Shown piece after piece: positions 1 through 11,246 of a stretch of 64,000 nt of DNA. How positions within the stretch are numbered: the first letter of the stretch is position 1; every line of letters begins with the position of its first letter. The position numbers and the translations under genes were made by a program. Source of the DNA: Bactrocera neohumeralis (Eukaryota; Arthropoda; Insecta; Diptera; Tephritidae); assembly GCF_024586455.1 (NCBI RefSeq), contig NC_065921.1, positions 46,336,574 through 46,400,573 of the forward strand, in the 5' to 3' direction. Under the pieces are notes generated by a model, which was given only the letters and a program-made list of their open reading frames with translations, was not told the origin of the DNA and did not search any database.

Positions 1-753
1 GGGCGTTTAGGGAGCGATAGTCACCGCAGGCTCGCCATCCCCCAGTTTTCTTTTTCACTAAGTGAACTGGGCTTGCCCATGGACTGCTTGATGTACGAAT
101 TATACCTAGTTGCAACAGTTCATTGAATTCGCTTTTGATGACATTTAGTTTTTCTCCGGAGTAACGGCGAAGTGGCTCTGCAATAGGTCGGCAATCTGTT
201 ACAATTTGGTGATTGACGTCCATTGATGTTGGTAAGGAGTAAATATTAGGCGTTGTCAACTCAACATGCTGCTTAATGAGGTCTTGAAATTTAGATGAGG
301 GGCTTATTGTTGATATGCTGTGCATTTCAGCCTGCCGAACTGTTCCTTTTGTGGTAATGGTTGTTTGTGAATCAACCAGACACTTTGCTCTGAGGTCTAT
401 CAGAAGGCCAAAGTGTACCAGAAAGTCTGCTCCTATGATAGGTGATTTTACGTTCGCTATTACAAAGTTCCATGTGAAACTCCTCCGTAAGCCCAAACTT
501 AGTGACAGATTTCTGGTACCAAAAGTTTGAATGGTTGAGCCATTTGCTGCAAAAAGCTGAAGGCTATCAGGAGTAAGTGTTGAGTGTTTATGAATGATGT
601 TCAGTGGTACAATCGAGATGACAGAACCGGAGTCAATTAAAAAGTTAAGATTGTTTTTGCTATCAAAAATGTGCAGTCTTCGTTCTTTGATGCTGATGTC
701 TTGTTCTACGCTGCCATCAGTTGCATCGATAGACGGCAGCGGGTTTAGTTTCC
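1..753 (-). CDS. pol: Pol (retropepsin + start of reverse transcriptase), partial
   Basis: Aspartic protease followed by the N-terminal part of reverse transcriptase, needed for polyprotein processing and cDNA synthesis. The protease active-site motif FLIDSG is encoded near 626-652, and the downstream RT segment KKTGGWRACGDYRSLNA near 1-53. Both lie in the same minus-strand frame, which is the -1 frame relative to gag. A stop in this frame (about 766-768) lies just upstream of the gag end, so pol has little or no start of its own and is most simply reached by frameshifting at 748-754. The rest of RT, RNase H and integrase are outside the window. Confidence 0.8.
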
Positions 754-1680
754 CTGCGTGCTTTCAGTAGGTTTGTTGAATTCGCATGGCGCTTGACATT
801 TCCTCGATGCTGCACCAAATCGAATATGGTAGTAACATACTTTTGCGTTTTCACGTAGTCGACTTCTGCTTCGTTCGCCGCCGCGTTCAGCGCTTGAACT
901 ACGGCGTTGGTTCATTGTTGCAGCCATGTTGACTGATATTTCGCTTAGTTTTTGAATAATTTGGTTGAAGGAGGTCTCCAACGCCAATAGTCGTGCTTCA
1001 AAGGTGTTTTGCTTGGATATGTTTAGAGCTGAACAATTTGCTTCGTTGTCTTGCGGAATGGTTGTAGATGCGACTATGTATGAGGGTGAATTATCTACGA
1101 TTCGATCGGCTACCTCGGCGAGATTTTCCAAGTCTGTAGACTTGCACGCCGACAATATGCAACGAACGTTGTTGGGCATTCGCTGCAACCACAATGTTGA
1201 CAGAGCTTCCTTAGAGACGTTATTGCCGGCCAGATCACGCATTTCCCTCAACAATTGACTGGGTTTCTTATTGAAAAGTTCTATTCCTGTTAGAAGTTTC
1301 ATCAGCTGCTTCTCCTTGGACTCACTGAAACGAGCAATTAGTTCCTTCTTCAATTTGTCATACTTGCCCGTGTCCGGTGGGTTTCTTGCAACATCTGAAA
1401 CTTGGCGTAGGGTTTCTGCATCAAGTGCCGTAATTACGGTGTAATATTTTGAGACATCAGATGTGATACGATTTATGTGCAACAAGCCGTCTATTTGCGT
1501 GAACCACAGGTCTGGGTCCGATGGCAAAAACTGGGGTAGTCTAATGACACCGACTGCTTCTATCGCGTTGTGTTGGCCCCCTTCTCTAGTGCCTGCTTCT
1601 GCCTGTGTTTGCTGTGCTGACCAGGTTGCGTCCGATTTCGGTGTACCTTCATCTTTGTTAGGTGAATTCAGTAGTGGCAT
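745..1680 (-). CDS. gag: Gag of CsRn1-like gypsy element
   Basis: Structural capsid protein of the retrotransposon, 311 residues from the ATG at 1680. The frame is open further upstream to 1734, but that stretch lies in the primer-binding site and begins only with TTG, so I chose the internal ATG. The capsid-like core (LPQFLPSDPDLWFTQIDGLL and the following KYYTVITALD region) matches the gag fold of CsRn1/Kabuki-type gypsy elements. Near the C-terminus there is C-x2-H-x9-C-x3-C (CYYH...KCQAPC), an atypical zinc motif of this clade. The C-terminal region is rich in Ser and Arg. The frame ends at TAA 745-747, immediately after a slippery heptamer that gives access to pol. Confidence 0.85.
   Translation of the reverse strand: MPLLNSPNKDEGTPKSDATWSAQQTQAEAGTREGGQHNAIEAVGVIRLPQFLPSDPDLWFTQIDGLLHINRITSDVSKYYTVITALDAETLRQVSDVARNPPDTGKYDKLKKELIARFSESKEKQLMKLLTGIELFNKKPSQLLREMRDLAGNNVSKEALSTLWLQRMPNNVRCILSACKSTDLENLAEVADRIVDNSPSYIVASTTIPQDNEANCSALNISKQNTFEARLLALETSFNQIIQKLSEISVNMAATMNQRRSSSAERGGERSRSRLRENAKVCYYHIRFGAASRKCQAPCEFNKPTESTQGN
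748..754 (-). promoter_or_regulatory. Putative -1 programmed frameshift site GGGAAAC
   Basis: On the minus strand the last two sense codons of gag read GGA AAC and are preceded by G, giving G GGA AAC in the gag frame, a textbook X XXY YYZ heptamer. The gag stop TAA follows at once. A -1 slip here enters the frame that encodes protease and RT. I did not model a downstream pseudoknot. Confidence 0.65.
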
Positions 1681-1717
1681 CGCGATGCAAGAATATGCTG
1701 ATTGTAGTTGATGTATA

Positions 1718-1733
1718 CAAGTTGGGGTCACCA
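1718..1733 (-). other. Primer-binding site, tRNA-Trp type
   Basis: The minus strand reads TGGTGACCCCAACTTG just downstream of the LTR end. This resembles the complement of the tRNA-Trp 3' terminus, the primer used by CsRn1-clade elements. Confidence 0.6.
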
Positions 1734-1737
1734 ATTA

Positions 1738-1925
1738 TGTGGTGCTCGAGTCCACACTTCTGTGTTTTTCCTCTTTATTATCTTAATTTCCAAGAAAAAC
1801 GCTTAACGAAATATTTGGCTTCTTTTCTGTTTCTTTATTTCATCAGAATGCTTAAAATAGTTCTGTTCGATTTTCTTACATCAAAAAATGTTGCCAGAAG
1901 GCTCGTATATTTAAATTAGGTAACA
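1738..1925 (-). repeat. Putative 5' LTR of the CsRn1-like element
   Basis: About 188 bp on the minus strand, starting TGTTACC (1925) and ending CACCACA (1738), directly before the primer site. It contains a TATA-like ATTTAAATATAC and two AATAAA-type signals. The boundaries are inferred from TG...CA ends and position only, because the partner LTR is not in the window. Confidence 0.55.
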
Positions 1926-2203
1926 TTCCAAAATTAGCAATTAATTACAAATGAAAAATTAATTTAAAAAAACATTTTCCAGTAGACCAAATTGTGAATT
2001 TAAACCATTCTCGAATATTTTTAAACACACACAAAAAATTTCATCAAAATCGGTCCAGCCGTTTAGGAGCAGTTCAATTACAAACACACGTTCAGAAGAT
2101 TTACATATATAAGTATGTAAAGATGACCCAAGATCTCTTTGTATGAGCAATAATAGTCGGAATTAATATAATATAATCGTCGAAATTACTATAATTTTTA
2201 AAA
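1926..2203. other. AT-rich interval, no gene
   Basis: No coding signal. Around 2042-2070 the phrase ATCGGTCCAGCCGTTTAGGAG, common in degraded arthropod repeats, suggests this is an old repeat that runs into the next feature. Confidence 0.5.
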
Positions 2204-2570
2204 TTATTTTTTATTTAATTTTTCCCGATTTTGTAAAAAAATTAAAATTTTTACCATTTTTCGGAAAAAATGATTCATATGATACAAAATATTCACGCTT
2301 ATGTGACTCAGAGAATGCTTTTTTACATTCTCTGTGTGACTTGGTATATTTTTCTTCAAAGCACTTCTCTTTATACATTCTCGCATGAATTCAGTCGTTT
2401 TACATACATTTCTGCCATTGAACGTGCTCATTCCTGCTAAATAGCAGCGAGAATGATGAATTCCCTACTACAATTCTATCAGTTCTGTTAGCCGTCAAAT
2501 CGAACATCATACAGAATTCAATTTGCACCTTTTCTATGCTTAAAGTTCTCTGGCCTTACTGAGAAACTTT
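2204..2570 (-). repeat. Dispersed repeat with LINE-5'-end-like start, copy 1
   Basis: Read on the minus strand it begins near 2570 with CAGAGAACTTTAAGCATAG and runs through an internal 26-bp hairpin (CAGAGAATGC...GCATTCTCTG, about 2310-2335). The same sequence recurs at 37650-37996 (same orientation) and 38573-38960 (inverted), forming the core of the giant palindrome. Its first 30 bases resemble the 5' end of the R1-clade LINE at 29387. Confidence 0.7.
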
Positions 2571-3330
2571 TAGCAGGTGCAACAGCCTATCCACTCGATC
2601 ATCTCACCGCACTTCAACTTCCAGGCAATCTACGTAAAATGCACTTCCGTGTAGAAACAAGTTTTTTAATTTAATTGTTGTAAATATTTAAAATTTTGAA
2701 TTTATTGAATATTATTCTATCACACTTCAATTCTCTTGACTTCGCTCCAGGGTTGCCAAGCGTTTTTTGATTAATGAAGTGAAGAAAATAGTATTGCATC
2801 GCCATTTACTGTGACTGTTTTGACCTGGATTCCTGTGATCTTTTTGTTTCCAAAAATGAAGAGGTAAAACTGGATCGAAGGATAAGCAAGATCATAATAA
2901 TGACTTTTTAAGTGCTTAGAAGATTAGAAAATCTCGGGCGGAAGTGCATGAAAAAAGGTATTTATGAATAAATAACTACTTTCTTAAGAAATGAGAAATT
3001 CCGGACACCTTTTGAAAAACTTCGTATTATGTAATAAACGATTGGGTTTGAGAATATACATAATAAAAAAAAACAAAATGGGCACTTAGAGACATTTTAA
3101 CAGTTGAAAATTGGCTATAGGACTAAACGAATTTAACAGCAAGAATACTCTCTTATAGTGAAATGTAAGTATTCCATTGTAGCTATAGCGTTTTTAACCA
3201 CAAAATATTTAGTGACTTGACAAGTGTCAAGTATTTTAATATTTTACGATGTATAACATGCAGATAATCGATATGGTGTATATTTTATGTGTCGACTTCT
3301 AACCTTTGATTTGGACATTATTAGCTTAAA
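2571..3330. other. Non-coding interval
   Basis: AT-rich sequence with short diverged motifs. I recognise no gene, RNA or element end here. Confidence 0.5.
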
Positions 3331-3800
3331 ATAAACTTCGGCTGCACCGGAGATATATATACGAGTAGTACCCTTCTCAGGTCCATTTTTTTATTCCATC
3401 ATAAGGTCTAAAACTATCTGTTTTTTATATTGATCGGTCAGTTTAAATGACAGCAATATGCTATATGGGGTCTTATCTTAACAATATTGGATATTATTAA
3501 TCTATGCAAAATTCCGTGACGACTCCTTTTTAAATAACAAAGTTTTTCACGAAAAAATTTGAGTTCGAACCGTCGGTTTGTATAACAGCCGTACGCTATA
3601 TTCGTGCGATATCGCCGGTCTTGCCAAATGAGCAGCTTCTTTGGAAACGTGCAAAATTTCGGATCAATATTTCAACAACTGAGGGACAAAATCGACTCGA
3701 CTCAGCTCTTCACTTAATTTTTAAAGAACGTATATACTTTATATGGTGTTCAAGATTTCCTTTTGGGTATTGCAAATATCGCAACAATATTATAATACCA
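3331..3800 (-). mobile_element. DINE-1/HINE-type Helitron-related repeat, diverged
   Basis: This is the reverse orientation of the repeat at 7485-8021. The 3' hairpin ACTTCGGCTGCACCGGAG lies at 3336-3353, and the far end near 3800 (TATTATAATACCATGTTCAGG) matches the complement of the start of the plus-strand copy. It is strongly diverged and the (GTCY)n tract is lost. Confidence 0.6.
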
Positions 3801-4310
3801 TGTTCAGGACATAATTAATATTATTACAGAAATGTAAATTAGGAGTCTTAATTATTATATGGAAATGTCCTTTCGTTAGTAACTAGATAACCAAACGTCT
3901 TACGTTTATCGAGCATTGGTTATTGCGGTAACTAGAACACAATTCGAAATCTGAATTCAATTATATCGGACACAAGTATAAAGAGTACATAATAATTTAG
4001 AAATTTATTAAAAATGTACAATACACGCCTATTATATTATTCAAGTGTTTCAATAACCAAGAATTATACCTGTCTGTCACCTACTGATAACCTCTCTAAG
4101 TGGATGAAATTGTTAATCAACAAGTTTCACACTTCAGTTAAAGTTTTTGTATATTATCCGCTTCCTTAGACATCAAAATATTCTAAGCTAGTCAATGTAA
4201 TTAAAGTCAAGACAGCTTGAAGTCTGCCTTAAGTGGATAAAACTGTTGCATGCAATAAAAATGTGCAAAAGTATAAAAAATATTGACTTATGGAAAATCG
4301 AAGCTTAAAT
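3801..4310. other. Non-coding interval
   Basis: AT-rich. No reading frame, RNA gene or element terminus that I can support. Confidence 0.5.
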
Positions 4311-4312
4311 TA

Positions 4313-5125
4313 CAAGGTGCGTTCCAAAGTAAACAGGATTTTTGAAAAAAAAAAAACAGAAAAAATGGTTTTTTCGGCAAAATCAATTTATTTTATTCAA
4401 AATAGTCTCCTGCTGCTTCAACACAGCTTTTTGCACGGTCCAAAAGCATGTCGAACGAGTGTTTTAACTCGTTGGCCGGTATGGCCGCCAGTATGCCGGT
4501 GCAAGCTTTTTGAATGGCTTCTACTTCTGGATAACACTTTCCTTTCGTGGCCAAATGCATTTTTACGAAAAGGAAGAAGTCGCACGGAGCCATATCAGGT
4601 GAATACGTGGAGCCAGTCAATTCATGCGGAACAAACCGTGCACACACATTTCATAAGCCTAAATGTTTGGTCAAAATGCGATACATCGATGTTTTGGAGA
4701 TGTTCAATTCCATTTGAATGAATTTCAATGAGGATTTCGGCTAATTTGATGAATTCAAACACAGTTTCAACGGAATTTCCGGTGATCAAGGATTTTGATT
4801 GGCCCACATGTTGATCGTCATTTACTTGTATGTCCTCACGACCACTTTGAAAACGTTGAAACCACTCGTGCACTCTGCTTCAGGATAGGCAATAATCGCC
4901 ATAAACTTGTTTTATCAATTGAAACGTTTTGGTAAAATTTTTTACCAATTTTAAAACAAAATTTAATGTTGGCTCTTTGTTCGCACCGATAACACAAACA
5001 TACTGACACTTAAAATGCAATAACTTCACTTCCAATCTTTGAAATGTCATGAAATTCTCAATGGATAATTGATAAACATGAGAGCACTTGATCCAAAATT
5101 TCTGTTTACTTTGGAACTCACCTTG
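4313..5125 (-). mobile_element. mariner-family element, internally deleted
   Basis: An 813-bp element bounded by inverted repeats CAAGGTG(C/A)GTTCCAAAGTAAACAG, each flanked by a TA dinucleotide (4311-4312 and 5126-5127), the expected mariner target duplication. Full mariners are about 1.3 kb. The missing third is the centre of the transposase. It could only move if transposase were supplied elsewhere. Confidence 0.85.
4393..4873 (-). pseudogene. mariner transposase, deleted and frameshifted
   Basis: Remnant of a DD34D cut-and-paste transposase. The upstream piece (4622-4873, MHEWFQRFQSGREDIQVNDD) is the second helix-turn-helix region. The downstream piece (4393-4647) carries ARFVPHELT and then jumps directly to YSPDMAPCDFFLF, whose last Asp is the third catalytic residue. 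The segment that should hold the first two catalytic Asps is gone, so the protein cannot be active. The two pieces are in different frames, showing a further indel near 4630-4650. The C-terminal part ends normally (SCVEAAGDYFE). Confidence 0.85.
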
Positions 5126-5127
5126 TA

Positions 5128-5711
5128 TTTCATATTCGGTATTTTATGTTGTTTGTGTGTGATTTTACTTTGATACGCAGGAGAAAAACTGACCAAAGTG
5201 CCATTTTTTCTTGACTTTCAATTTTAGTGAAGGCAACACAGGATTAACTTTGCGCAGCACACAAAGAAATCTCTATTATTCTACTATCACTACCTAACAC
5301 CCACCTATGTACAGGTACTAACTTTCATATACTTGAACATATCAGCAACATACTTCGGCTGATGTTCGAATTTGTCAATGTCCAGGCATCTCTGCTGACA
5401 GCAAACTATTCATATGTATGTACATGTGATTGCGTGTGAATACGAGTATACTTGATTAGTACTAGTGTTGCTTCAAAGGTGTTGCCATTCAAGTTGAATG
5501 TGAAAAGTTTCTCGATTTGTCGCTGAAACAAAAAAAAAAAAGTTTGTTATTTTCGGTGTCAACATTTTCGGCTTAGTCTCCGCATTAGTGAATCTGCCGA
5601 TATACATATAGGATATTCATATGTGTGGCAACGTTATATTATAACTGTGCAAAAAAATGTAGCACGTGTTTCAGTGACAAATTCGGCGGTTTGATGAACT
5701 TATTGTATTTT
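5128..5711. other. Non-coding interval
   Basis: AT-rich with short TATG/TACA runs. No supported feature. Confidence 0.5.
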
Positions 5712-7130
5712 GAGTGTGTTGGTGCTTGGTTACATAATTAGGGACACCAAATTTTTTTTATTGAATTTTAATTACTTTAACCCAAAAACTTGAGGTAAGT
5801 TGTGTAAAACATTTGTGTATTAACTAAATATTCAAATTCAAATAATAAAACTGTTAGATATGGGTCGAAAGAAGAGTTGTACACCAGAACTGAGAAAAAT
5901 GATAATTTACAAGTACGTGAAGGAAAAAATGTCCATTAGAGCCGTAGCGAAGGAGCTTTTGTGCTCAAAATCAATGATTCAGAATGCTTTGATTCATTAC
6001 GGAAGTACAGGGAATAAAATTAGGAAAATCGACCCAGAAAAACTACTTCAAAGGACGATCGTGTAATTTGTAGAGTTTGCAAGGCGAATCCTTTTTTAAC
6101 TTCCAGTTAAATTCTCGGCACGATAAAGGATCAACTGACCAACGATGTATCAACACGAACCATTAGACGTCGTCTTCTTGAAAATGGGCCACGGGGTTGT
6201 ATCGCAAAAAACAAACCGCACACGTGTCAAACAAAAACTTAAAGAGTCGTATTAAATTTGCAGAGGAGAATTTCGGAAAACCATTAGATTTTTGGAAACA
6301 AATATCGTGGAGCCATGAATCCATGTTTAATTTGTTTGGTACATATGGGAAACAATTTGTTTGACGCCCGCCAAACAAGGAATTTCACCCTCGATACACT
6401 TTAAAAACGGTTAAGCATGGTGGAGGGAGTATTATGGTTTCGGCTGCATTTGGAATGGACCAATATTTATATAAAGATATATTGGCTTGTACAATGAAGC
6501 CATTTGCAGAGGAACACATGCCTGAACCATACATTTTTATGCAGGATAACGACTCCAAGCACACTGCTAGGAGTGTTAAAACTTGGCTTTCGTCCGAAAA
6601 CATTACGGTTTTGGATTGGCCTGCCCAGAGTCCGGACTTAAATCCAATCGAAAACCTCTGGGCAGATTTCAAAAGACGCTTGGGGAAAAAATCAAGCAAA
6701 AATGCTGATGAATTATTTCAAAATGTCAAGGAAATATGGCTGAACATATCAACTGAGCGATGTCGGTAGTCTGCCTAGAAGATCTAAAGCTGTGCTTGAA
6801 TCAAAAGGCTATCCGACAAAATACTAAGTGAAAACATTAATTCATAATCAAATTTTAATTTTTTTTTAGTATTATTTTTAATATACTAACCAAAAATCTG
6901 AAGTATCCTTAATTAGTTGACCAAGTCAAAATAGATATATGCATATGATTAATTTTTTGTCGCACGTTGAAATGAAAACAATTTTTTCGTTAAATCTTCA
7001 ATAAATCTATATCTTAGAAGATGATAAATATGGTAACTTAAGTTTGAAAAAAATATGTCGCTTTTAAATTATAGAATAAACCAATGTTTTAAAAGAAAAC
7101 GGAGTGTCCTTAATCAAGTGACCACCAGTG
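5712..7130 (+). mobile_element. Tc1-like transposon, inactive
   Basis: A 1.4 kb element whose right end reads ...AGGACACTCC...CACTGGTGGTCACTTGATTAAGGACAC when complemented. It is followed by TA at 7131-7132, as expected for Tc1/mariner insertion. The left end around 5712-5748 (GTTGGTGCTTGGTTACATAATTAGGGACACC) is a diverged inverted match. The transposase pseudogene sits between them on the plus strand. Confidence 0.8.
5860..6827 (+). pseudogene. Tc1-like DD34E transposase, broken
   Basis: Starts with MGRKKSCTPELRKMIIYKYV, a paired-like helix-turn-helix DNA-binding domain, and ends SKGYPTKY followed by TAA. The C-terminal catalytic block is intact: QDND with the second catalytic Asp, exactly 34 residues, then the Glu of NPIENLWADFKRRL. 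Damage is visible elsewhere. The first catalytic position reads W-S-H-E-S-M instead of W-S-D-E-S-M (near 6310), a Trp codon is TGA inside GKQFV-stop-RPPNKEF (6361-6363), and there are frameshifts near 6060-6250 and 6760. About 320 codons is normal for the family. The element cannot make a functional transposase. Confidence 0.9.
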
Positions 7131-7132
7131 TA

Positions 7133-7484
7133 CTATGTAAGATTCGTTGTAATGCATTTATTTTCCAAATTTTTTTTGAGAATATTATTTGACAAGGTTA
7201 ATTCTCAGGTTCTTCTATATTCATATTACTGAAACACTATGGCGTCGATGTTATTAAGTTGTTTCAGAAGTAATTTTAGAGCTAACGACGGTTTGTGTAC
7301 CCCTTACAGCTACCACATTGCACAATATTCTTATTTTTATTTAATAAAATTTTATTTCTTTATTCTTTTAGGCTCAAGAAGCTTAGTTAATTGAGCCTAT
7401 TTAGCTTTGAATTGAGTTATTAAATCAAATGCTAACTTTTCTTTGTGTCTTTATTTATATATTTAAAATAATTATAAACTGAAC
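7133..7484. other. Non-coding interval
   Basis: AT-rich. No supported feature. Confidence 0.5.
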
Positions 7485-8021
7485 AGGGTATATTAAGTTT
7501 GCCACGAAGCTTTTAACACCCAGAAGGAAGGGTCGGAGACCCTATAAAGCATATACATATATTTAAATGATCAGTATATTGAGCTGAGTCGATTTAGCTA
7601 TGCCCGTCTGTCTGTATGTCCGTCCGTCCGTCTGACCGTCTGTGTGTATATATACGAACTAGTCCCTCAGTTCTTAAGATATAGTTTGGAAATTTTGAAA
7701 ACGTCATGTTATCTTCAAGAAGCTGCTCATTTGTCGGAACTGCCGATATCAGACCACTATAACATATACATAGATGTAATACAAACTGAACGATTAGAAT
7801 ACAGTTTTTGTATGGAAAACTTTCACATTTGACAATGTATCTTCACAAAAATTGGCACACGTTACTTTCTAAGACAATGATGTAATATCCGAAGAAATTG
7901 TTCAGTTCGGTTAACTATAGCATATAGCTTCAATACAAGCTGAACACATAGTTACTAAAGGAAATAAACCTGTGAGGAGTATATTAGCTTCGGTGCAGCC
8001 GAAGTTAACGTTTTTTCTTGT
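7485..8021 (+). mobile_element. DINE-1/HINE (mini-me-like) Helitron-related repeat
   Basis: The left side begins GGGTATATTAAGTTTGCC. A (GTCY)n microsatellite, GTCTGTCTGTATGTCCGTCC, lies at about 7605-7640, followed by a non-coding core. The right end has a stem-loop CTTCGGTGCAGCCGAAG (about 7988-8004) and a T-rich terminus. This order (5' motif, GTCY tract, 3' hairpin) is the known architecture of DINE-1/HINE repeats of flies. It is non-autonomous. Confidence 0.75.
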
Positions 8022-8988
8022 TTTTAATTGTAATTGCATACTAGTATGAATTCAATATATTTCGTCTAAAATGCAGAGGTTAGGTTTTAAAACTGGTACA
8101 GTTTTAACTGTGTCACTCTCTGTGAAAGTTTTCATTTCCATAATTAAATTCTAAAATTTTCAAGTTTTCGACTCAAAGAGACAATCAGCTAGAAAATACG
8201 AAGTAATTGACAGATAGGCATTGAACATTCAACAAATATAAAAAAGGTTATACCAATCTGAAAAAAAATATATATATTTGTCGGATCGGTTTACGCACAT
8301 AATTTGCATTTTGTGCATCTCCATAAAATTAAGAAGAAATAAAACGCATATAGCTTATATTTGTAGCCAAAAATATGGATTTTTTGAAAAGATTAGGTCT
8401 TACCATTTTGTTATAAAAATGCGCGGTTGGGTCAGAATCGATTTTTTTTTACATTTCCTCAACCAATCGACAAGAGTCTTTTTTGAGTGATCAACAAATT
8501 GTGTGGGATCTCACTTAAAAATTCTATTAGAGTGAAATGTCCATGCAATATTGAATACATTCTGGTCCCACTAATGTCTGTAGTTGTTTCTATTTCACCA
8601 GAACTCACATGACGATCTGGAAACATTATTTTGGTCACACCATCAATAGTTTCCAGAATAACAACTGATTTTGAACGACTTTCACGAAATTCGTCTTGGA
8701 GTGATCTACGACCTCGATACCCCCAATTTGTAAAAACTGCCCTTTATGAAGCTACTGTTGTTGAGTTAATCCAGATCGAAAGTTCTAAAAAATAATCACT
8801 CGAAAATTTTGTCGATTTAATTCAAAGAAGTGCATTTTTGAAGTAACTGTAAGTAACACCAAAAAGGTCGTATATCAAAACGCTCTGAATGTACAAGAAC
8901 AAAAATATCAAAATTTACGATAAAGTAGTAAGTTTCCAGACTGCAGCACCAGAGTTGCCAAATCCTGAAATTTCCAACCAAAAAATTC
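8022..8988. other. Non-coding interval
   Basis: AT-rich. Apparent frames are short and composition-driven. The right part probably contains the eroded upstream end of the transposase relic that follows. Confidence 0.45.
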
Positions 8989-9340
8989 GGATTCAGTGGC
9001 CTCAACTTTAAGAGCGCTATATCCATTTTATGGTCGTCATAACCGTCCTGTCAGATCAGATGAGATAAAGAAATGTCCGTACTATCGAGAAAATTGCTGC
9101 CGCTAATACTTACATCAATTGAGAAAGCCCCAATCAGTCTCTCTCTCGTCGTTCTCAAGCGTTAAGTATATTTGTGACGTTGTTGCGGCAAATTTTTTTA
9201 AAAGATCTTTGCCTACATCCTTACAAGATCAAATTGACACAAGAACTGAAGCTGCTTGACCATCAGAATCGCCGTTTGTTCGTGAACTGGGCTGAGCATC
9301 AACTTGAAAATGATCCGGGTTTTCATCGAATTTTAATTTA
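8989..9340 (+). pseudogene. mariner/IS630-type transposase relic (DUF4817-like helix-turn-helix)
   Basis: Two blocks in different frames match a widespread insect transposase. SVASTLRALYPFYGRHNRP near 8993-9050 is the helix-turn-helix region. SRRSQAL followed by LKDLCLHPYKIKLTQELK, then DHQNRRLFVNWAEHQLENDP (9148-9335) is the linker before the catalytic core. The catalytic residues are absent and the frame stops at TAG near 9338. N- and C-terminal parts are lost and at least one frameshift separates the blocks. Confidence 0.75.
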
Positions 9341-11246
9341 GTTATTTTCCTTAAAATAATAAAACATATAATTAATTAAACATTTTATAAGTTAAATTAC
9401 TAATCTCAGTTTTTAAAATCTTTTCATTTCTTTAAAATAATGGGCACATGTGAAAACCTTAAATTTGAAGTCAATTACGATAACATAGCTAAAGTCAAAA
9501 GTTTCAATTTTTATTTATCGTAATTTGTAATTAAACTAAAAGTTATAACAGAAAGTAGAATCTATATAAAATAAGATGCGCAACAATTTAATTACTTTCA
9601 AAACTTAATTCCAATATTAGCTCGTCTACATTTGGCATCCATAAACAGAGTGTAGCAGCAAAAGTTAATGTCAGAGTGCTAAAAACCTATTAAAATGAGT
9701 AACAAAATGTACTCTGATGTACGAAAAGCAAAGCTTAAGAAGAAAGGGACAAGCAATCCAACAACAAATTATGAGGGTCAAAACCACAACAGTGTGAAGC
9801 GGCCCAGCTCATGAGAATGCTCAGCGGCAACGTGCCTTGTGTTCTACATTTGTATGTCTCCTAAGGGTACATTTATGTAGCTTTTAAATGTTTCTACAAG
9901 TGACCACAAAAGTGTATGTGCCAGCAATTGTCTCAAGGCATCGCACATAACTCTCCAGATGTCCTTACATGCACTCATACTAAGTTATAAAATAATTTAC
10001 GGGCGCACTAAAGTCACAAGGTTGGAACGAGTTAAAATGTCGTATAAATAACTGTTGGTTAGCGTTTAGTACAGAGTGAGCTAAGTTAGTTTGGGTAGTA
10101 CTATACTTCAATTCGAGCTAAAACAAAGCTTAATCGTTTCAGCTATCATCGTTATAAAATCCTGTATCTCCCCAAGCAAAAGGATGTCATTCACACGCGC
10201 TAATAGTTTTGTGTTTACTAAAAAGATTTTCGTTGTTTTAGCATCGTTAGGCGTAATATATAAAACAAATAATCTTGAATATTTTCAGTACATCATGTTA
10301 ATTTATAGTTTTAAAATTGCAGTAGAATTTTTTAATACCTGTGGATATGAAAGTTGAAAAATAGATGCTATAATTTTGAAATGTTCTTTTAATTCTCGCA
10401 CAACAGAATTTTTCCTATCAATTTAGAATAGCACACGCAATGTATCATCCAGATACATTTATTTATTTGATAATCTGTAGAATTTTTCCATTTATTAATT
10501 CTTAATGACAGCAAAACTTGTTATCTCGTTGAAATATGGTGTGTACTATTATTATCTAGTTTACCATTTATGATACCTAATTACATCAAATAGTACAATA
10601 GATTTGTACTTGTATATTGAAATGCGATATTTCTTACCCACCAACCGAACCACTAAGCGTTGCAGACGAGAGCACTAATATTTTTTTTGCTCAAACCCGT
10701 GTACGTGGAAAGAAAATAACCAGCAGAAGCAGATTAAGGTCGTATTAAAATTCTGCGTATTAAGATATGACGGAAAATAGCAAAGAACTTAAGTTTGTGT
10801 AGAATACACGAATTGGCGCAGATTATTATATAGTCTGGGTTAATTTCTTCTATCTGTAACACTTTCTAAGGAATTATGATTGAAATCAGAGAACCAGCTT
10901 GTGTCAATGTGAAAACTCCATACTCACCTAAGGGCATTGAAAACTATTACTTAATTAACAGAATTCATGCGAGCGGAAAAGGGTACACTACAACTATTTC
11001 AAAGGAAAAACTTATCCAAAGGCACAATAAGTCTAAGTTAATTAAAGGTATGATGAAGCAACCGCGAAATTTTTATGAATTAAGTATTTTAAATTATTTA
11101 AATTTAATTTTTTCTTTTATTAAAACTGAGCCTCAATCATATTTTATTTCCCATGTATACAGCATGGGAGCATTTTATACTTTATATTGAAGAATTTAAC
11201 CAGAAATAATATTCGAATACAAAATTTTTCGCTCTGCAAAAAAGTT
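9341..11246. other. Unassigned interval
   Basis: Possible single-copy DNA. Two modest open frames (10091-10357 plus, 88 codons; 10876-11190 plus, 104 codons) have AT-driven composition and no domain I recognise. I do not call them genes. No tRNA, rRNA or element end seen. Confidence 0.4.

Larger units (their letters stand above)
1..1925 (-). mobile_element. CsRn1-like Ty3/gypsy retrotransposon, 5' part
   Basis: This is the upstream half of an LTR retrotransposon read on the minus strand. In element order the window shows a short LTR, a primer-binding site, gag, then protease and the beginning of reverse transcriptase, which leaves the window at base 1. The gag type (capsid region with a W-F-x-Q pattern and a C-x2-H-x9-C-x3-C motif instead of a normal CCHC knuckle) and a primer site resembling the tRNA-Trp 3' end are the known signature of the CsRn1 clade. 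Gag is open, and I saw no stop in the stretches of pol that I translated, so the copy may be fairly young. The 3' half, the second LTR and the target duplication lie outside the window. Confidence 0.85.

Noticed and set aside
10091..11190. Two plus-strand frames of 88 and 104 codons as possible host genes
   Set aside because: No motif, AT-driven composition, no splice or start context that I could support.
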